A DNA stretch of 7,224 nt from Nocardia sp. (GTDB lineage: Bacteria > Actinomycetota > Actinomycetes > Mycobacteriales > Mycobacteriaceae): contig JABFXT010000727.1 of assembly GCA_013361595.1 (NCBI GenBank), positions 1 through 7,224 of the forward strand. The letters run 5' to 3'. Of the stretch, positions 1 to 5,850 are shown piece by piece. The notes beneath the pieces were generated by a model. The model was not told the DNA's origin and did no database searches. It saw only the letters and a list, made by a program, of their open reading frames with translations. A program made the translations under genes and the position numbers. Each line of letters starts with the position of its first letter. Position 1 is the stretch's first letter.

Positions 1-1
1 G

Positions 2-457
2 ATTCTGGCGGTCGCGTTCCTGCCGCTCGCGGTGATGCCCGGCCACACCCGGTTCGGCACCTGGGCGGCGGTGGCCGCCCTGATCCTCTCGGCGGCCCTG
101 CTGGCCGTCGGGACGGCCGCGGTGTTCCCGTTCGAGATGGACACGGTGGTCACGCTCGCCGGAGATCGTCTGGTGGGGACCTACTACGGCTTCTACAACA
201 GCGTGGTGGGCGTCGGCATCCTCATCGGCAATCTCGCCACCGGTGCGGTTTTCGGCGCCGCCCGCGCGGCGGGGGCCGAATGGGCGGTGTGGACGGGGCT
301 CGCCCTGATCGGACTCGTCTCGGCGTTCGCCCTGACCCGTCTCGACCGAGCCGGTGGCGGCAGCGGCGACGCGGCGGAGCCCGTTCTCGTCGATACGGTG
401 GCGGGTTCGGACCGGCCCGGCGCCGGTGTCGCCGGGGCCGCCGGTCGCCGCGACTGA
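2..457 (+). CDS. MFS transporter, C-terminal part (5' end outside window)
   Basis: The reading frame is open from the left edge (codons start at base 2) and stops at TGA 455-457, giving 151 residues of a longer protein. Hydrophobic segments lie at about residues 1-11, 20-44, 62-85 and 94-112, which fits the last helices of a 12-helix major facilitator. The stretch RLVGTYYGFYNSVVGVG, continuing into GNLATG, is the typical TM11-region signature of DHA1-type drug/metabolite antiporters (a Y-G-x-Y-N loop followed by a small-residue-rich helix). After the last helix comes a 40-residue Gly/Ala/Arg/Asp-rich cytoplasmic tail without recognisable motifs. Substrate cannot be told from this end. The gene converges on the minus-strand gene that ends 27 bases away. 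Confidence 0.85.
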   Translation: MLAVAFLPLAVMPGHTRFGTWAAVAALILSAALLAVGTAAVFPFEMDTVVTLAGDRLVGTYYGFYNSVVGVGILIGNLATGAVFGAARAAGAEWAVWTGLALIGLVSAFALTRLDRAGGGSGDAAEPVLVDTVAGSDRPGAGVAGAAGRRD

Positions 458-470
458 GGTCGATGCGGCG

Positions 471-484
471 CCGCCGGCCGGCGG
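471..484. terminator. GC palindrome between convergent genes, possible bidirectional terminator
   Basis: The 27-base gap between two convergent stop codons holds a perfect 14-base palindrome, CCGCCGGCCGGCGG, which can fold as a 5-bp stem with a GGCC loop on either strand. It abuts the minus-strand stop codon (485-487). There is no T-tract, which is usual for actinobacteria. Its terminator role is inferred from position only; in such GC-rich DNA, short palindromes also arise by chance. Confidence 0.4.
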
Positions 485-1375
485 TCAGGCGATACGGTGC
501 ACAGTTGCCTGTTCGACGAGACCCCCGCTGCACCTGTCCCCGTCTCCCAGCAGCAGGAAATCGTCGTAGACGCCGCGGGCGGGTCCCCGCGTTTCGGCCG
601 GGCCGGTGGGTACCCAGAACCCGCCGACCCGCGAACGCATCGTCACCGTGTGCACCACATCATCGGCCGAGACGAGGTGCGCCCGGCGGAATTGGGCGGC
701 GACATCGCGGACGACGGTGATACCCGTGACGGCTGTCGTGCCGTGCGCATCGATGACGAACCCCTCGACCCACTGCGCACCATCGGGAGCCCGGTATTTC
801 GTCGCGGAGACCAACCGCGACGAATCCACCGCGCAGAGGGCGACCGATTCGACCTCGCTCGCCCGCGCGGAACGAAAACCCCAGCTACGGTCGCGCACAC
901 CGTGGCCCACGGCGGCGATCACATCACCGTCGAGCCGGACGACTCCCTCGACGGCACATGCTTGTTGGCCACGTCCGCCCGGTCGCCCGGGGGCCGAGAC
1001 GAGCGGATTCGGCGCATAGGCGGCGGCCGCGAACAGCGGGGTGTCGACCAGCTCGACCTGCACCGCCGGGTGGTCGACCGTCACCCGGCCGGTCGGGTCG
1101 AAATCGACGGTGGCGCCACTGAACGTACCCTCGCCGAGCGGTTCGACGATCTCGATGACCCGTCCCGCCACGGAGATGCTGACGCACGCACGCCGCTCGC
1201 CGGGTAGATCCGGAGAGGTGCCTACGTATACGGCGCCGAACACCTCGGCGAGTGGATCCCAGAATCTCAGCTGGGCGCTGTCCTGCCGGACCGGATCATC
1301 CGCTCCTACGGGAACGGTGTGGACCGGCTCGGCCGGGGCAGCCCATCTCTGCCCGGCCGACGTGACAGACGACAT
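485..1375 (-). CDS. DUF7064-like (CrtC/AttH-type lipocalin fold) protein
   Basis: This is a 296-residue protein with no signal peptide or membrane segment. The best landmark is GHGVRDRSWGFR at residues 157-168. A G-x-G-x-RDxSWG-x-R motif at the start of the second half is characteristic of the DUF7064 / carotenoid-hydratase-like (CrtC, AttH) double-lipocalin group. The flanking sequence is beta-rich, as expected (for example residues 64-79 and 105-120), and length is close to that of the family. The start is ATG at 1375-1373, preceded by AAGGGA with a 5-base spacer. The frame stays open to about 1963, but the extra 196 codons are Arg/Pro/Ser-rich and unlike protein. Such proteins often sit near lipid, steroid or terpenoid metabolism genes; no reaction can be assigned here. 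Family call is from motif memory; the alternative is an unclassified lipocalin-like protein. Confidence 0.75.
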   Translation of the reverse strand: MSSVTSAGQRWAAPAEPVHTVPVGADDPVRQDSAQLRFWDPLAEVFGAVYVGTSPDLPGERRACVSISVAGRVIEIVEPLGEGTFSGATVDFDPTGRVTVDHPAVQVELVDTPLFAAAAYAPNPLVSAPGRPGGRGQQACAVEGVVRLDGDVIAAVGHGVRDRSWGFRSARASEVESVALCAVDSSRLVSATKYRAPDGAQWVEGFVIDAHGTTAVTGITVVRDVAAQFRRAHLVSADDVVHTVTMRSRVGGFWVPTGPAETRGPARGVYDDFLLLGDGDRCSGGLVEQATVHRIA

Positions 1376-1413
1376 CGGAATCCCTTCGAGTCTGCGGGCC
1401 GTCGTGCCCCGAT

Positions 1414-1442
1414 ACGACGGCGGCGTTTCCGAGCCAGTTTCC
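1414..1442 (-). promoter_or_regulatory. candidate ECF-sigma-like promoter for the DUF7064-type gene
   Basis: On the minus strand GGAAAC (1442-1437) is followed after 17 bases by CGTCGT (1419-1414), resembling GGAAC / CGTC elements of actinobacterial ECF sigma factors. Transcription would start near 1406, leaving a leader of about 30 bases to the ATG at 1375. CGGAAAC also occurs a second time 12 bases downstream. Short motifs like these arise easily by chance. Confidence 0.25.
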
Positions 1443-1866
1443 GACGCGTACCGCCGGCCGACAACACTTCTGCCTCGTCTCTGCCCGGTACCCGAATTCG
1501 GCGCGCACCGGAACATAATTTCGTGCCGGGTCCGTCGGGCCGCACCGGCGGGCCGCACCGAACCGGGCCTGTTCCGGGTCTCCGGCCGCCGCGGGGCGCG
1601 AGCATCCCACCGAGTTCTCCGATCGAGGCTGCTGCGGTCCGGATCATCGGCGCCGGACTCTGTACCCGAATCGAGATCTCGGCACCGGCTCCGGGAGCAC
1701 CGGCGGCTGTCTGCAGCGGGCAGGCGCGCGACAACCAGCGTCACCGACCGCGACGGCCGGTCGACACCGCACGGCGCGACGGCCCGGGGCGCTGTTCCGG
1801 TCACGGTTGCGGCACAGTTCCGACTCCGGCGCGTATCCGCACGGCCCGCCCGGACCAGCTCGGCCA

Positions 1867-1896
1867 TTGCCGCTGAGCTGCGGTGATAGCTACGAT
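1867..1896 (+). promoter_or_regulatory. sigma70/SigA-like promoter of the secreted-protein gene
   Basis: TTGCCG (1867-1872) and TACGAT (1891-1896) are separated by 18 bases, matching the actinobacterial housekeeping pattern TTGNNN / TANNNT. A start near 1903 gives a leader of about 40 bases before the ATG at 1944 but only about 11 before the alternative GTG at 1914, so it supports the ATG. Confidence 0.5.
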
Positions 1897-1943
1897 CGAT
1901 CAGCTCGAAACGGGTGGGGGACTCGACAGAACGGAACCGGACC

Positions 1944-2369
1944 ATGAGGCCACGAGCGCGCATCCCGCGCGTCGGCCCCCGACTTCTCGGCGCGACCGTC
2001 GGGGCCGCCGCCCTCTTCTTCGCCGCCGCTCCCGCGGCCGCACTCCCCTGGACCCAGGTGACGCCGGTCGCCGCCGGGCCGAATCCACAGGTGGAGCTGA
2101 ACAGCTATTGCGAGGAGCCCGGCGAGATCGGGCACCTCGCCGACGGCACCACCGTCTACTGCTCGGCAGTGCAGGGCTCCGATGCCTTCGCGTGGTCGTA
2201 CTACAGCGAACCACTCGCGATGGATCCCGATCGCGATTACACCTGTGACGAGGCCAGCTGCCAGTACGAAGACGGAACCACGGTCCCCGAGGAACATCGG
2301 TGCGGGGTCCAGTGCGGTGAACCGCCTCTCGCCGGCGAAACCGAGCCCCACTTCGCTCCCGGCTTCTGA
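1944..2369 (+). CDS. small secreted six-cysteine protein, function unknown
   Basis: The 141-residue product begins with a clear signal peptide: basic n-region (residues 1-13, five Arg), hydrophobic core at 14-30 and a likely cleavage after the AAA at 31-33. The mature part is about 108 residues, acidic, and has six cysteines at 56, 73, 101, 106, 120 and 124, enough for three disulfides in an exported protein. Tyr and Trp are frequent around 71-91. There is no lipobox and no second membrane segment. I do not recognise a named family; similar small exported proteins are common in Nocardia and mycobacteria. I chose ATG 1944 because the signal peptide then starts correctly and the upstream promoter leaves a normal leader. 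A GTG at 1914 would add ten residues. A strong hairpin follows the stop. Confidence 0.75.
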   Translation: MRPRARIPRVGPRLLGATVGAAALFFAAAPAAALPWTQVTPVAAGPNPQVELNSYCEEPGEIGHLADGTTVYCSAVQGSDAFAWSYYSEPLAMDPDRDYTCDEASCQYEDGTTVPEEHRCGVQCGEPPLAGETEPHFAPGF

Positions 2370-2383
2370 GAATCCACCCGGCG

Positions 2384-2422
2384 GCAGCCCGGCCGGACCC
2401 GGCCCACCTCCGGCCGGGCTGC
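2384..2422 (+). terminator. strong intrinsic-type hairpin after the secreted-protein gene
   Basis: The arms GCAGCCCGGCCGGA (2384-2397) and TCCGGCCGGGCTGC (2409-2422) are perfectly complementary: 14 bp with an 11-base loop, starting 14 bases after the stop codon. There is no T-run afterwards (an actinobacterial I-shaped terminator). It should insulate the ABC-F leader downstream from the upstream gene, implying that the leader has its own promoter. Confidence 0.8.
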
Positions 2423-2428
2423 TATCGT
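2423..2428 (+). promoter_or_regulatory. weak -10 candidate for the ABC-F leader transcript
   Basis: TATCGT fits TANNNT and would start transcription near 2435, giving about 28 bases before the small upstream ORF. No good -35 is seen at the right distance. TATAGA at 2447-2452 is an alternative but would leave only a few bases before the upstream ORF. A promoter between 2423 and 2455 is expected because of the terminator just upstream; the exact element is uncertain. Confidence 0.25.
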
Positions 2429-2462
2429 GATCAGGGAATCTTCCGCTATAGAGAGATCGACC

Positions 2463-2504
2463 ATGATTGGTGAACTCGATATCTCCGGAGCCACCCGGCT
2501 CTGA
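2463..2504 (+). CDS. 13-residue leader peptide upstream of the ABC-F gene
   Basis: The ORF reads MIGELDISGATRL and stops at TGA 2502-2504. It has a purine-rich GAGAGA (2451-2456) 6 bases before the ATG. Its stop codon overlaps the first base of a long hairpin, which is the spacing expected of a cis-acting sensor peptide. Leader peptides before ABC-F and erm/msr-type resistance genes are known to stall ribosomes in the presence of drug and so open a downstream terminator; this peptide is not one I recognise. The frame is also open back to a GTG at 2427 (25 residues), but that start has no ribosome binding site. A 7-bp hairpin (2486-2492 with 2497-2503, one G-U pair) overlaps its last codons. 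Confidence 0.6.
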   Translation: MIGELDISGATRL

Positions 2505-2565
2505 CGGCCACCAGTAGGGCGCATCGGGCGCCGCTGTAGTGGCCGTTTCGTCGTTCACTTTTCCT
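2504..2565 (+). promoter_or_regulatory. transcription attenuator (terminator hairpin plus T-rich tail) of the ABC-F gene
   Basis: ACGGCCAC (2504-2511) pairs perfectly with GTGGCCGT (2539-2546). Inside it CAG (2512-2514) pairs with CTG (2534-2536) across a TA bulge, and GGCGC (2518-2522) pairs with GCGCC (2528-2532) around a 5-base loop. The whole element is about 16 bp of stem in 43 bases. It is followed by a tail with 10 T in 19 bases (2546-2564), unusual in this GC-rich DNA. It sits between the leader peptide stop and the ABC-F start, so by default transcripts would end here. Induction by a drug-stalled ribosome on the leader peptide is inferred from known ABC-F attenuators. Confidence 0.65.
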
Positions 2566-2613
2566 ATTCGTGGCAGCCGCGCGCGCCCGAACGACAATCG
2601 AGGTCTCTCCTAT

Positions 2614-4269
2614 ATGTCCGAAAAATCCAGGTCCGAAACTTTCGTCGTCTGTTCGAACCTGTCGTTCGCCTGGCCGGACGACACCTCCGTATTCACCGAT
2701 CTGTCCTTCAGCGTGCCCGCCGGGCGGACCGGCCTGGTCGCGCCCAACGGCGCGGGCAAGAGCACACTGCTCAGGTTGATCGCCGGTGACCTGCGACCCC
2801 GGACCGGCCATGTCTCGGTCGACGGCGTAATCGGCTATCTCCCGCAGACACTGCCGCTGACCGGCGATATGACGGTCGCCGAAACCCTGGGTATCGCACC
2901 GATCCTGGCCGCGCTGGACGCCGTGGAATCCGGTGACACGGCCGAAGATCATTTCACCACTATCGGCACGGACTGGGATATCGAGGAACGCACCCGCGCC
3001 CAGCTGGAACGCCTCGGCCTGGGCGATCTGGCGCTGACCCGGCGGTTGCGCACGCTCAGCGGCGGCCAGGTGGTGTCGCTGGGGCTGGCGGCACAGCTGC
3101 TGCGACAGCCCGATGTGCTGCTGCTCGACGAACCCACCAACAACCTCGATCTCGAGGCCAGGCACCGGCTCTACGATCTGCTCGCCGATTGGAAGGGTTG
3201 CCTGCTGCTGGTCAGTCACGACCGGGCACTGCTGGACCGGATGGACCGGATCGCCGAACTGCACGCCGGTGAGATCCGCTTCTACGGCGGCAATTTCACC
3301 GAGTACGAGGAAGCGGTGCGCGCCGAACGCGAGGTGGCCGAGAAGAACATCCGCACGGCCGAACAAGAGGTCAAACGGGAGAAACGCGAACTCCAGCAGG
3401 CTCGGGAGCGCGCCGCGAAACGGGCGGGCAACGCGGCCCGCAACCTGGGCAGCGCGGGTCTGCCCAAGATCTTCGCCGGGACCATGAAACGCAATGCCCA
3501 GGAGTCGGCCGGGCGGGCGAACGAAACCCACGCGGCCCGGGTCGGGGCCGCGAAGGACCGGCTCGACCGGGCCGAGCGCGCATTGCGTCCGGAGCAGCGG
3601 ATCGCGCTGCAGCTGCCGGATACCGATGTCCCGGCCGGGCGCACCGTGTTCGCCGGGGAGCGGATCCGCTACCGCATCGGCGACCGGGAGATCTTCGGCG
3701 GCGACGGCGCCGATCTGACCATCCGGGGGCCGGAGCGGATCGCGCTCACCGGGCCGAACGGTGCGGGCAAGTCCACCCTGCTGCGGATCGTCCACGGCGA
3801 TCTCGCTCCGGACAGCGGTTCGATCACCCGCGCGGAGGGCCGGGTCGCGTATCTGTCGCAGCGACTGGACCTGCTCGACCTCGACCGCACCGTGGCCGAG
3901 AACCTCGCCGCGTTCGCCCCCGAGCTGCCCACTGCGCAGCGCCTCAACCTGCTGGCACGCTTCCTGTTCCGCGGTGCCCGGGTCGATCTTCCGGTGGGCG
4001 CGCTCTCCGGTGGCGAGCGGCTGCGCGCCACCTTGGCCTGTGTCCTGTTCGCGGAGCCGGCCCCGCAGTTGCTGCTACTGGACGAGCCGACCAACAATCT
4101 CGACCTGGTCAGCGTCGGACAGCTCGAGAGTGCGCTGGACGCCTATCGGGGAGCGTTCGTGGTGGTCAGCCACGACGAGCGATTCCTGGCCGAGATCGGG
4201 GTGCAGCGCCGATTGCGGCTGTCCGGCGGGCGGCTGCGCGAGGGCGCGGCTTCGGTCGTCGACGACTGA
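2614..4269 (+). CDS. ABC-F ATPase, antibiotic-resistance (ribosome-protection) type
   Basis: This 551-residue soluble protein has two ATPase domains and no membrane segment, the ABC-F plan. Domain 1: Walker A APNGAGKST (43-51), signature LSGGQ (148-152), Walker B LLLDEP with catalytic Glu173, and H-loop His202. Domain 2: GPNGAGKST (380-388), LSGGE (464-468), LLLLDEP with Glu491, and His520. Between them, residues about 233-335 form a charged alpha-hairpin (coiled-coil linker) whose tip, GLPKIFAGTMKRNAQESAG (282-300), is long and basic like the P-site tRNA interaction motif of resistance ABC-Fs. These proteins enter the ribosomal E site and dislodge drugs from the peptidyl-transferase centre or exit tunnel. 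Length matches actinobacterial TlrC/LmrC/OleB-like and Rv1473-like members rather than EttA. Drug class cannot be fixed from sequence by eye. ATG 2614 follows GAGG (2600-2603) with a 10-base spacer; an in-frame GTG at 2539 lies inside the attenuator and is rejected. Expression is probably controlled by the upstream leader. Confidence 0.9.
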   Translation: MSEKSRSETFVVCSNLSFAWPDDTSVFTDLSFSVPAGRTGLVAPNGAGKSTLLRLIAGDLRPRTGHVSVDGVIGYLPQTLPLTGDMTVAETLGIAPILAALDAVESGDTAEDHFTTIGTDWDIEERTRAQLERLGLGDLALTRRLRTLSGGQVVSLGLAAQLLRQPDVLLLDEPTNNLDLEARHRLYDLLADWKGCLLLVSHDRALLDRMDRIAELHAGEIRFYGGNFTEYEEAVRAEREVAEKNIRTAEQEVKREKRELQQARERAAKRAGNAARNLGSAGLPKIFAGTMKRNAQESAGRANETHAARVGAAKDRLDRAERALRPEQRIALQLPDTDVPAGRTVFAGERIRYRIGDREIFGGDGADLTIRGPERIALTGPNGAGKSTLLRIVHGDLAPDSGSITRAEGRVAYLSQRLDLLDLDRTVAENLAAFAPELPTAQRLNLLARFLFRGARVDLPVGALSGGERLRATLACVLFAEPAPQLLLLDEPTNNLDLVSVGQLESALDAYRGAFVVVSHDERFLAEIGVQRRLRLSGGRLREGAASVVDD

Positions 4270-4270
4270 A

Positions 4271-4296
4271 GCCGGACCGCGACGCGGCCGTCCGGC
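4271..4296 (+). terminator. hairpin terminator after the ABC-F gene
   Basis: GCCGGAC (4271-4277) pairs with GTCCGGC (4290-4296), with a further CGC/GCG pairing possible inside. It begins one base after the stop codon. There is no T-run. The position between convergent genes supports a terminator. Confidence 0.6.
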
Positions 4297-4315
4297 TCGG
4301 ACATCGCCGCCTCAT

Positions 4316-4335
4316 GGTGGCCCTGGCCGGCCACC
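4316..4335 (-). terminator. hairpin downstream of yidC, possible terminator
   Basis: GGTGGCC (4316-4322) pairs with GGCCACC (4329-4335) around a 6-base loop, about 85 bases past the yidC stop on the minus strand. It could act for either strand. The rest of the 150-base convergent gap holds two copies of the palindrome GGCCCGGGCC (4339-4348, 4390-4399) and no supportable gene. Confidence 0.4.
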
Positions 4336-4419
4336 CACGGCCCGGGCCACCGGTGCGATCCGCGCCGAGCGGGAGCGCTATCCGGATCTGGCCCGGGCCA
4401 TCTACGGCTGACCGCCGGT

Positions 4420-5361
4420 TCAGCGCGCGCGACCCCGCCGTCGCGTGGATTTCGCCGGTTCCGCCGGATCCTTCCCCGGCTGTGCCGGATCCGGCCCCGG
4501 CGAGTCGGCGGCCACCGGTTGCGACCGGGTTTCCCGATCCATCCGGGCGAACACCAGATGCTGCTGACCGTAGGTCCACAGGTTGTTCGCCACCCAGTAC
4601 AGCAGGATCGCGATCATCAGCAGCGGCCCGCCCAGCAGCGCACCGAGCGGGAACACCCACAGCATCAACTTGTTCATGATCGCCAGTTGCGGGTTCGCGG
4701 CGGCCGCGGGATCCTGCCGGGCGATCGACGCCCGCGCGTTGAAATGAGTGGCCAGGCTCGCCACCACCATCAGCGGGATCGCCACGAGCGCGATACCGGC
4801 GACCGTGGGAACCGAACCGTGCGCCGCGAAGGACTCCAGCACGGTATCGGGACTGGCGATCGCCGCGGAGATCGGCGCACCGAATAGCCGGGCGGCGAGG
4901 AAGGACTGCACATCGGCGATATCGAAGAAATAGTTGGGGGTGGTGGCATTGGCCTCCGGGGTCATACCGAGTTTGCCGAAACCCGTTCCGGTGCGGTTGA
5001 ACGATTGCAGCACGTGATAGAGGCCGAGGAACACCGGCAGCTGCACCAGGGCGGGCAGGCAGCCCATCAGCGGATTGAAACCGTGTTCCTGCTGCAACTT
5101 CTGCATCGCCGCCGCCTGGGCGGCGCGATCACCGGCATGCTCTTTGCGCAGTGCGTCCAGCTGCGGCCGCAGTTCCTGCATCCGGCGCGCGGTGCGGATC
5201 TGTTCCATCGCGGGTTTGAGCAGGAGCAGGCGGATGGTGAAAACCAGGAAAACCACGGACAACGCCCAGGCGAAGCCGCTGTCGGGGCCCAACAGAGCTC
5301 CGAAAACCGTATGCCACAACCAGAGGATCGCGGAGACGGGGTAATAGATGAAATCGAGCAC
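4420..5361 (-). CDS. yidC: membrane protein insertase YidC/Oxa1 family
   Basis: The 313-residue protein inserts and helps fold inner-membrane proteins, alone or with SecYEG. It follows the five-helix plan of Gram-positive/actinobacterial YidC: helices at about residues 6-24, 30-49, 97-119, 185-206 and 230-262. The groove arginine lies at Arg44 in TM2. A charged cytoplasmic hairpin (about 50-95) follows TM2. NPLMGCLPALVQLPVFLGLY (96-115) and LYWVANNLWTYGQQ (254-267) are family signatures. The C-terminal tail is hydrophilic and ends in a basic STRRRGRAR, as in many ribosome-binding YidC tails. GTG start at 5361 is preceded by AGAGGTG with a 5-base spacer. The partner upstream is a DUF6412 gene, whereas the dnaA-linked yidC neighbours (rnpA, jag) are absent, so this is probably a second, accessory YidC paralogue of the genome. 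Confidence 0.93.
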   Translation of the reverse strand: MLDFIYYPVSAILWLWHTVFGALLGPDSGFAWALSVVFLVFTIRLLLLKPAMEQIRTARRMQELRPQLDALRKEHAGDRAAQAAAMQKLQQEHGFNPLMGCLPALVQLPVFLGLYHVLQSFNRTGTGFGKLGMTPEANATTPNYFFDIADVQSFLAARLFGAPISAAIASPDTVLESFAAHGSVPTVAGIALVAIPLMVVASLATHFNARASIARQDPAAAANPQLAIMNKLMLWVFPLGALLGGPLLMIAILLYWVANNLWTYGQQHLVFARMDRETRSQPVAADSPGPDPAQPGKDPAEPAKSTRRRGRAR

Positions 5362-5457
5362 GAGAGCACCTCTTCGCTGTACCGCGCGGAAGCCCGCGGC
5401 GGTGCGGGTCGGGCGCCACGCCGAGTGGGTGGCGTCGAAGGACAGGTCGACCGGTCG

Positions 5458-5478
5458 GCGTAACGCGAAGCGTTACGC
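5458..5478 (-). repeat. perfect 9-bp hairpin over the DUF6412 stop codon
   Basis: GCGTAACGC (5458-5466), loop GAA, GCGTTACGC (5470-5478) form a perfect inverted repeat. On the minus strand the DUF6412 stop codon TAA (5475-5473) lies inside the arm, and yidC starts about 97 bases further on. The element could attenuate or stabilise the DUF6412-yidC message. It could also be a palindromic protein-binding site. No T-tract follows. Confidence 0.6.
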
Positions 5479-5796
5479 GGTGGCCGGAACCTGTCCGGGT
5501 GCTCGGGGCAGCCGGGGGCGGCCCGGGGTGTCCGGTGCGCTCTGCCTGCGGAACGCACCGCGCAGCCGTCGTTCGTCGCGCGCGGGCCCGGTGCCGGATT
5601 CGAGCGGGCCGTGGAGCCCGTGGCACAGGCCGTGATCGGCGAGGCCGAGCAGCACGGCGACCGCGACAGCGGCTCCGACGACGGCGGTGGGACCGTCGCT
5701 CAGCAGCGAAACGGTCATGGCGAGAGCCAGCACGGCTACCCACGTGAGCTGAACGAGGTTCACCCCACGTGCGACCACCGACCAGATCCGTGCCAT
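5473..5796 (-). CDS. DUF6412 family membrane protein, yidC partner
   Basis: The 107-residue protein has two predicted membrane helices (about 11-33 and 36-54) and a basic C-terminal tail. The tail RDERRLRGAFRRQ, followed by PDTPGRPRLPRAPG (89-101), closely resembles the conserved R-DxxGRPRPRAPG ending of DUF6412 proteins, which I know from Streptomyces and other actinobacteria, commonly next to a yidC paralogue. That neighbour is present here, same strand, 111 bases downstream. The biochemical role of the family is unknown; a link to membrane-protein insertion is suggested only by the neighbourhood. Two ATGs are possible, at 5808 and 5796. Neither has a Shine-Dalgarno; a TATGCT at 5809-5804 lies 7 bases before the ATG at 5796, which fits a leaderless start, so I chose that one. 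Confidence 0.8.
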   Translation of the reverse strand: MARIWSVVARGVNLVQLTWVAVLALAMTVSLLSDGPTAVVGAAVAVAVLLGLADHGLCHGLHGPLESGTGPARDERRLRGAFRRQSAPDTPGRPRLPRAPGQVPATA

Positions 5797-5803
5797 ATCC
5801 GGC

Positions 5804-5809
5804 AGCATA
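5804..5809 (-). promoter_or_regulatory. candidate -10 element giving a leaderless DUF6412 transcript
   Basis: TATGCT on the minus strand fits TANNNT and ends 7 bases before ATG 5796. No clear -35 is seen. Leaderless mRNAs are common in actinobacteria; this would be one if the element is real. Confidence 0.3.
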
Positions 5810-5831
5810 CCGAGCGGTCCCGCGGATCCGG

Positions 5832-5844
5832 CGGCGTCACGCCG
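5832..5844 (-). terminator. short hairpin just after the Vgb stop
   Basis: CGGCG (5832-5836), loop TCA, CGCCG (5840-5844), 6 bases past the stop codon of the lyase gene on the minus strand. A 5-bp stem is weak, so the lyase gene may still be co-transcribed with DUF6412-yidC 54 bases on. Confidence 0.3.
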
Positions 5845-5850
5845 TGGAAG

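Larger units (their letters stand above)
1376..1943. other. gene-poor gap of about 570 bases
   Basis: I see no convincing gene here on either strand. The open frames that cross it give Arg/Pro/Ser/Gly-rich translations without domain character. It carries a candidate promoter at each edge (1414-1442 minus, 1867-1896 plus), two 10-base palindromes (CCGAATTCGG at 1492-1501 and CGAGATCTCG at 1672-1681), and a 10-base direct repeat GTACCCGAAT at 1488-1497 and 1662-1671. Base composition is locally less GC-rich around 1440-1530. A decayed gene or a small RNA cannot be excluded. Confidence 0.5.

Noticed and set aside
1041..1886. Plus-strand frame of 281 codons opposite the DUF7064-type gene
   Set aside because: It is antisense to a gene with recognisable motifs and its translation is low-complexity Ser/Arg/Pro.
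1914..1943. GTG start adding ten residues to the secreted protein
   Set aside because: It puts acidic and polar residues before the signal peptide and leaves only about 11 bases after the likely transcription start.
1376..1963. Upstream extension of the DUF7064-type frame to 492 residues
   Set aside because: The added 196 codons are Arg/Pro/Ser-rich with no domain character, and a good ribosome binding site precedes ATG 1375.
2539..2613. GTG start adding 25 residues to the ABC-F protein
   Set aside because: It lies in the 3' arm of the attenuator hairpin, the added residues do not look like ABC-F sequence, and ATG 2614 has a GAGG site.
2446..3795. Minus-strand frame of 449 codons opposite the ABC-F gene
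   Set aside because: It is the antisense shadow of a GC-rich gene with unmistakable Walker and signature motifs on the plus strand.
4300..4411. Protein-like end AERERYPDLARAIYG before a stop at 4409-4411 on the plus strand
   Set aside because: It reads like the end of a real protein but has no start codon or ribosome site in frame and only about 20 plausible residues; it could be a gene remnant or chance, so it is not annotated.
4166..4660. Minus-strand frame overlapping the ABC-F 3' end and the yidC tail
   Set aside because: It overlaps two well-supported genes in another frame and is Arg/Ala/Gly-rich without motifs.
5129..5743. Minus-strand frame of 204 codons across DUF6412 and yidC
   Set aside because: It is a frame-shifted shadow; the DUF6412 and YidC frames carry recognisable sequence and membrane helices.
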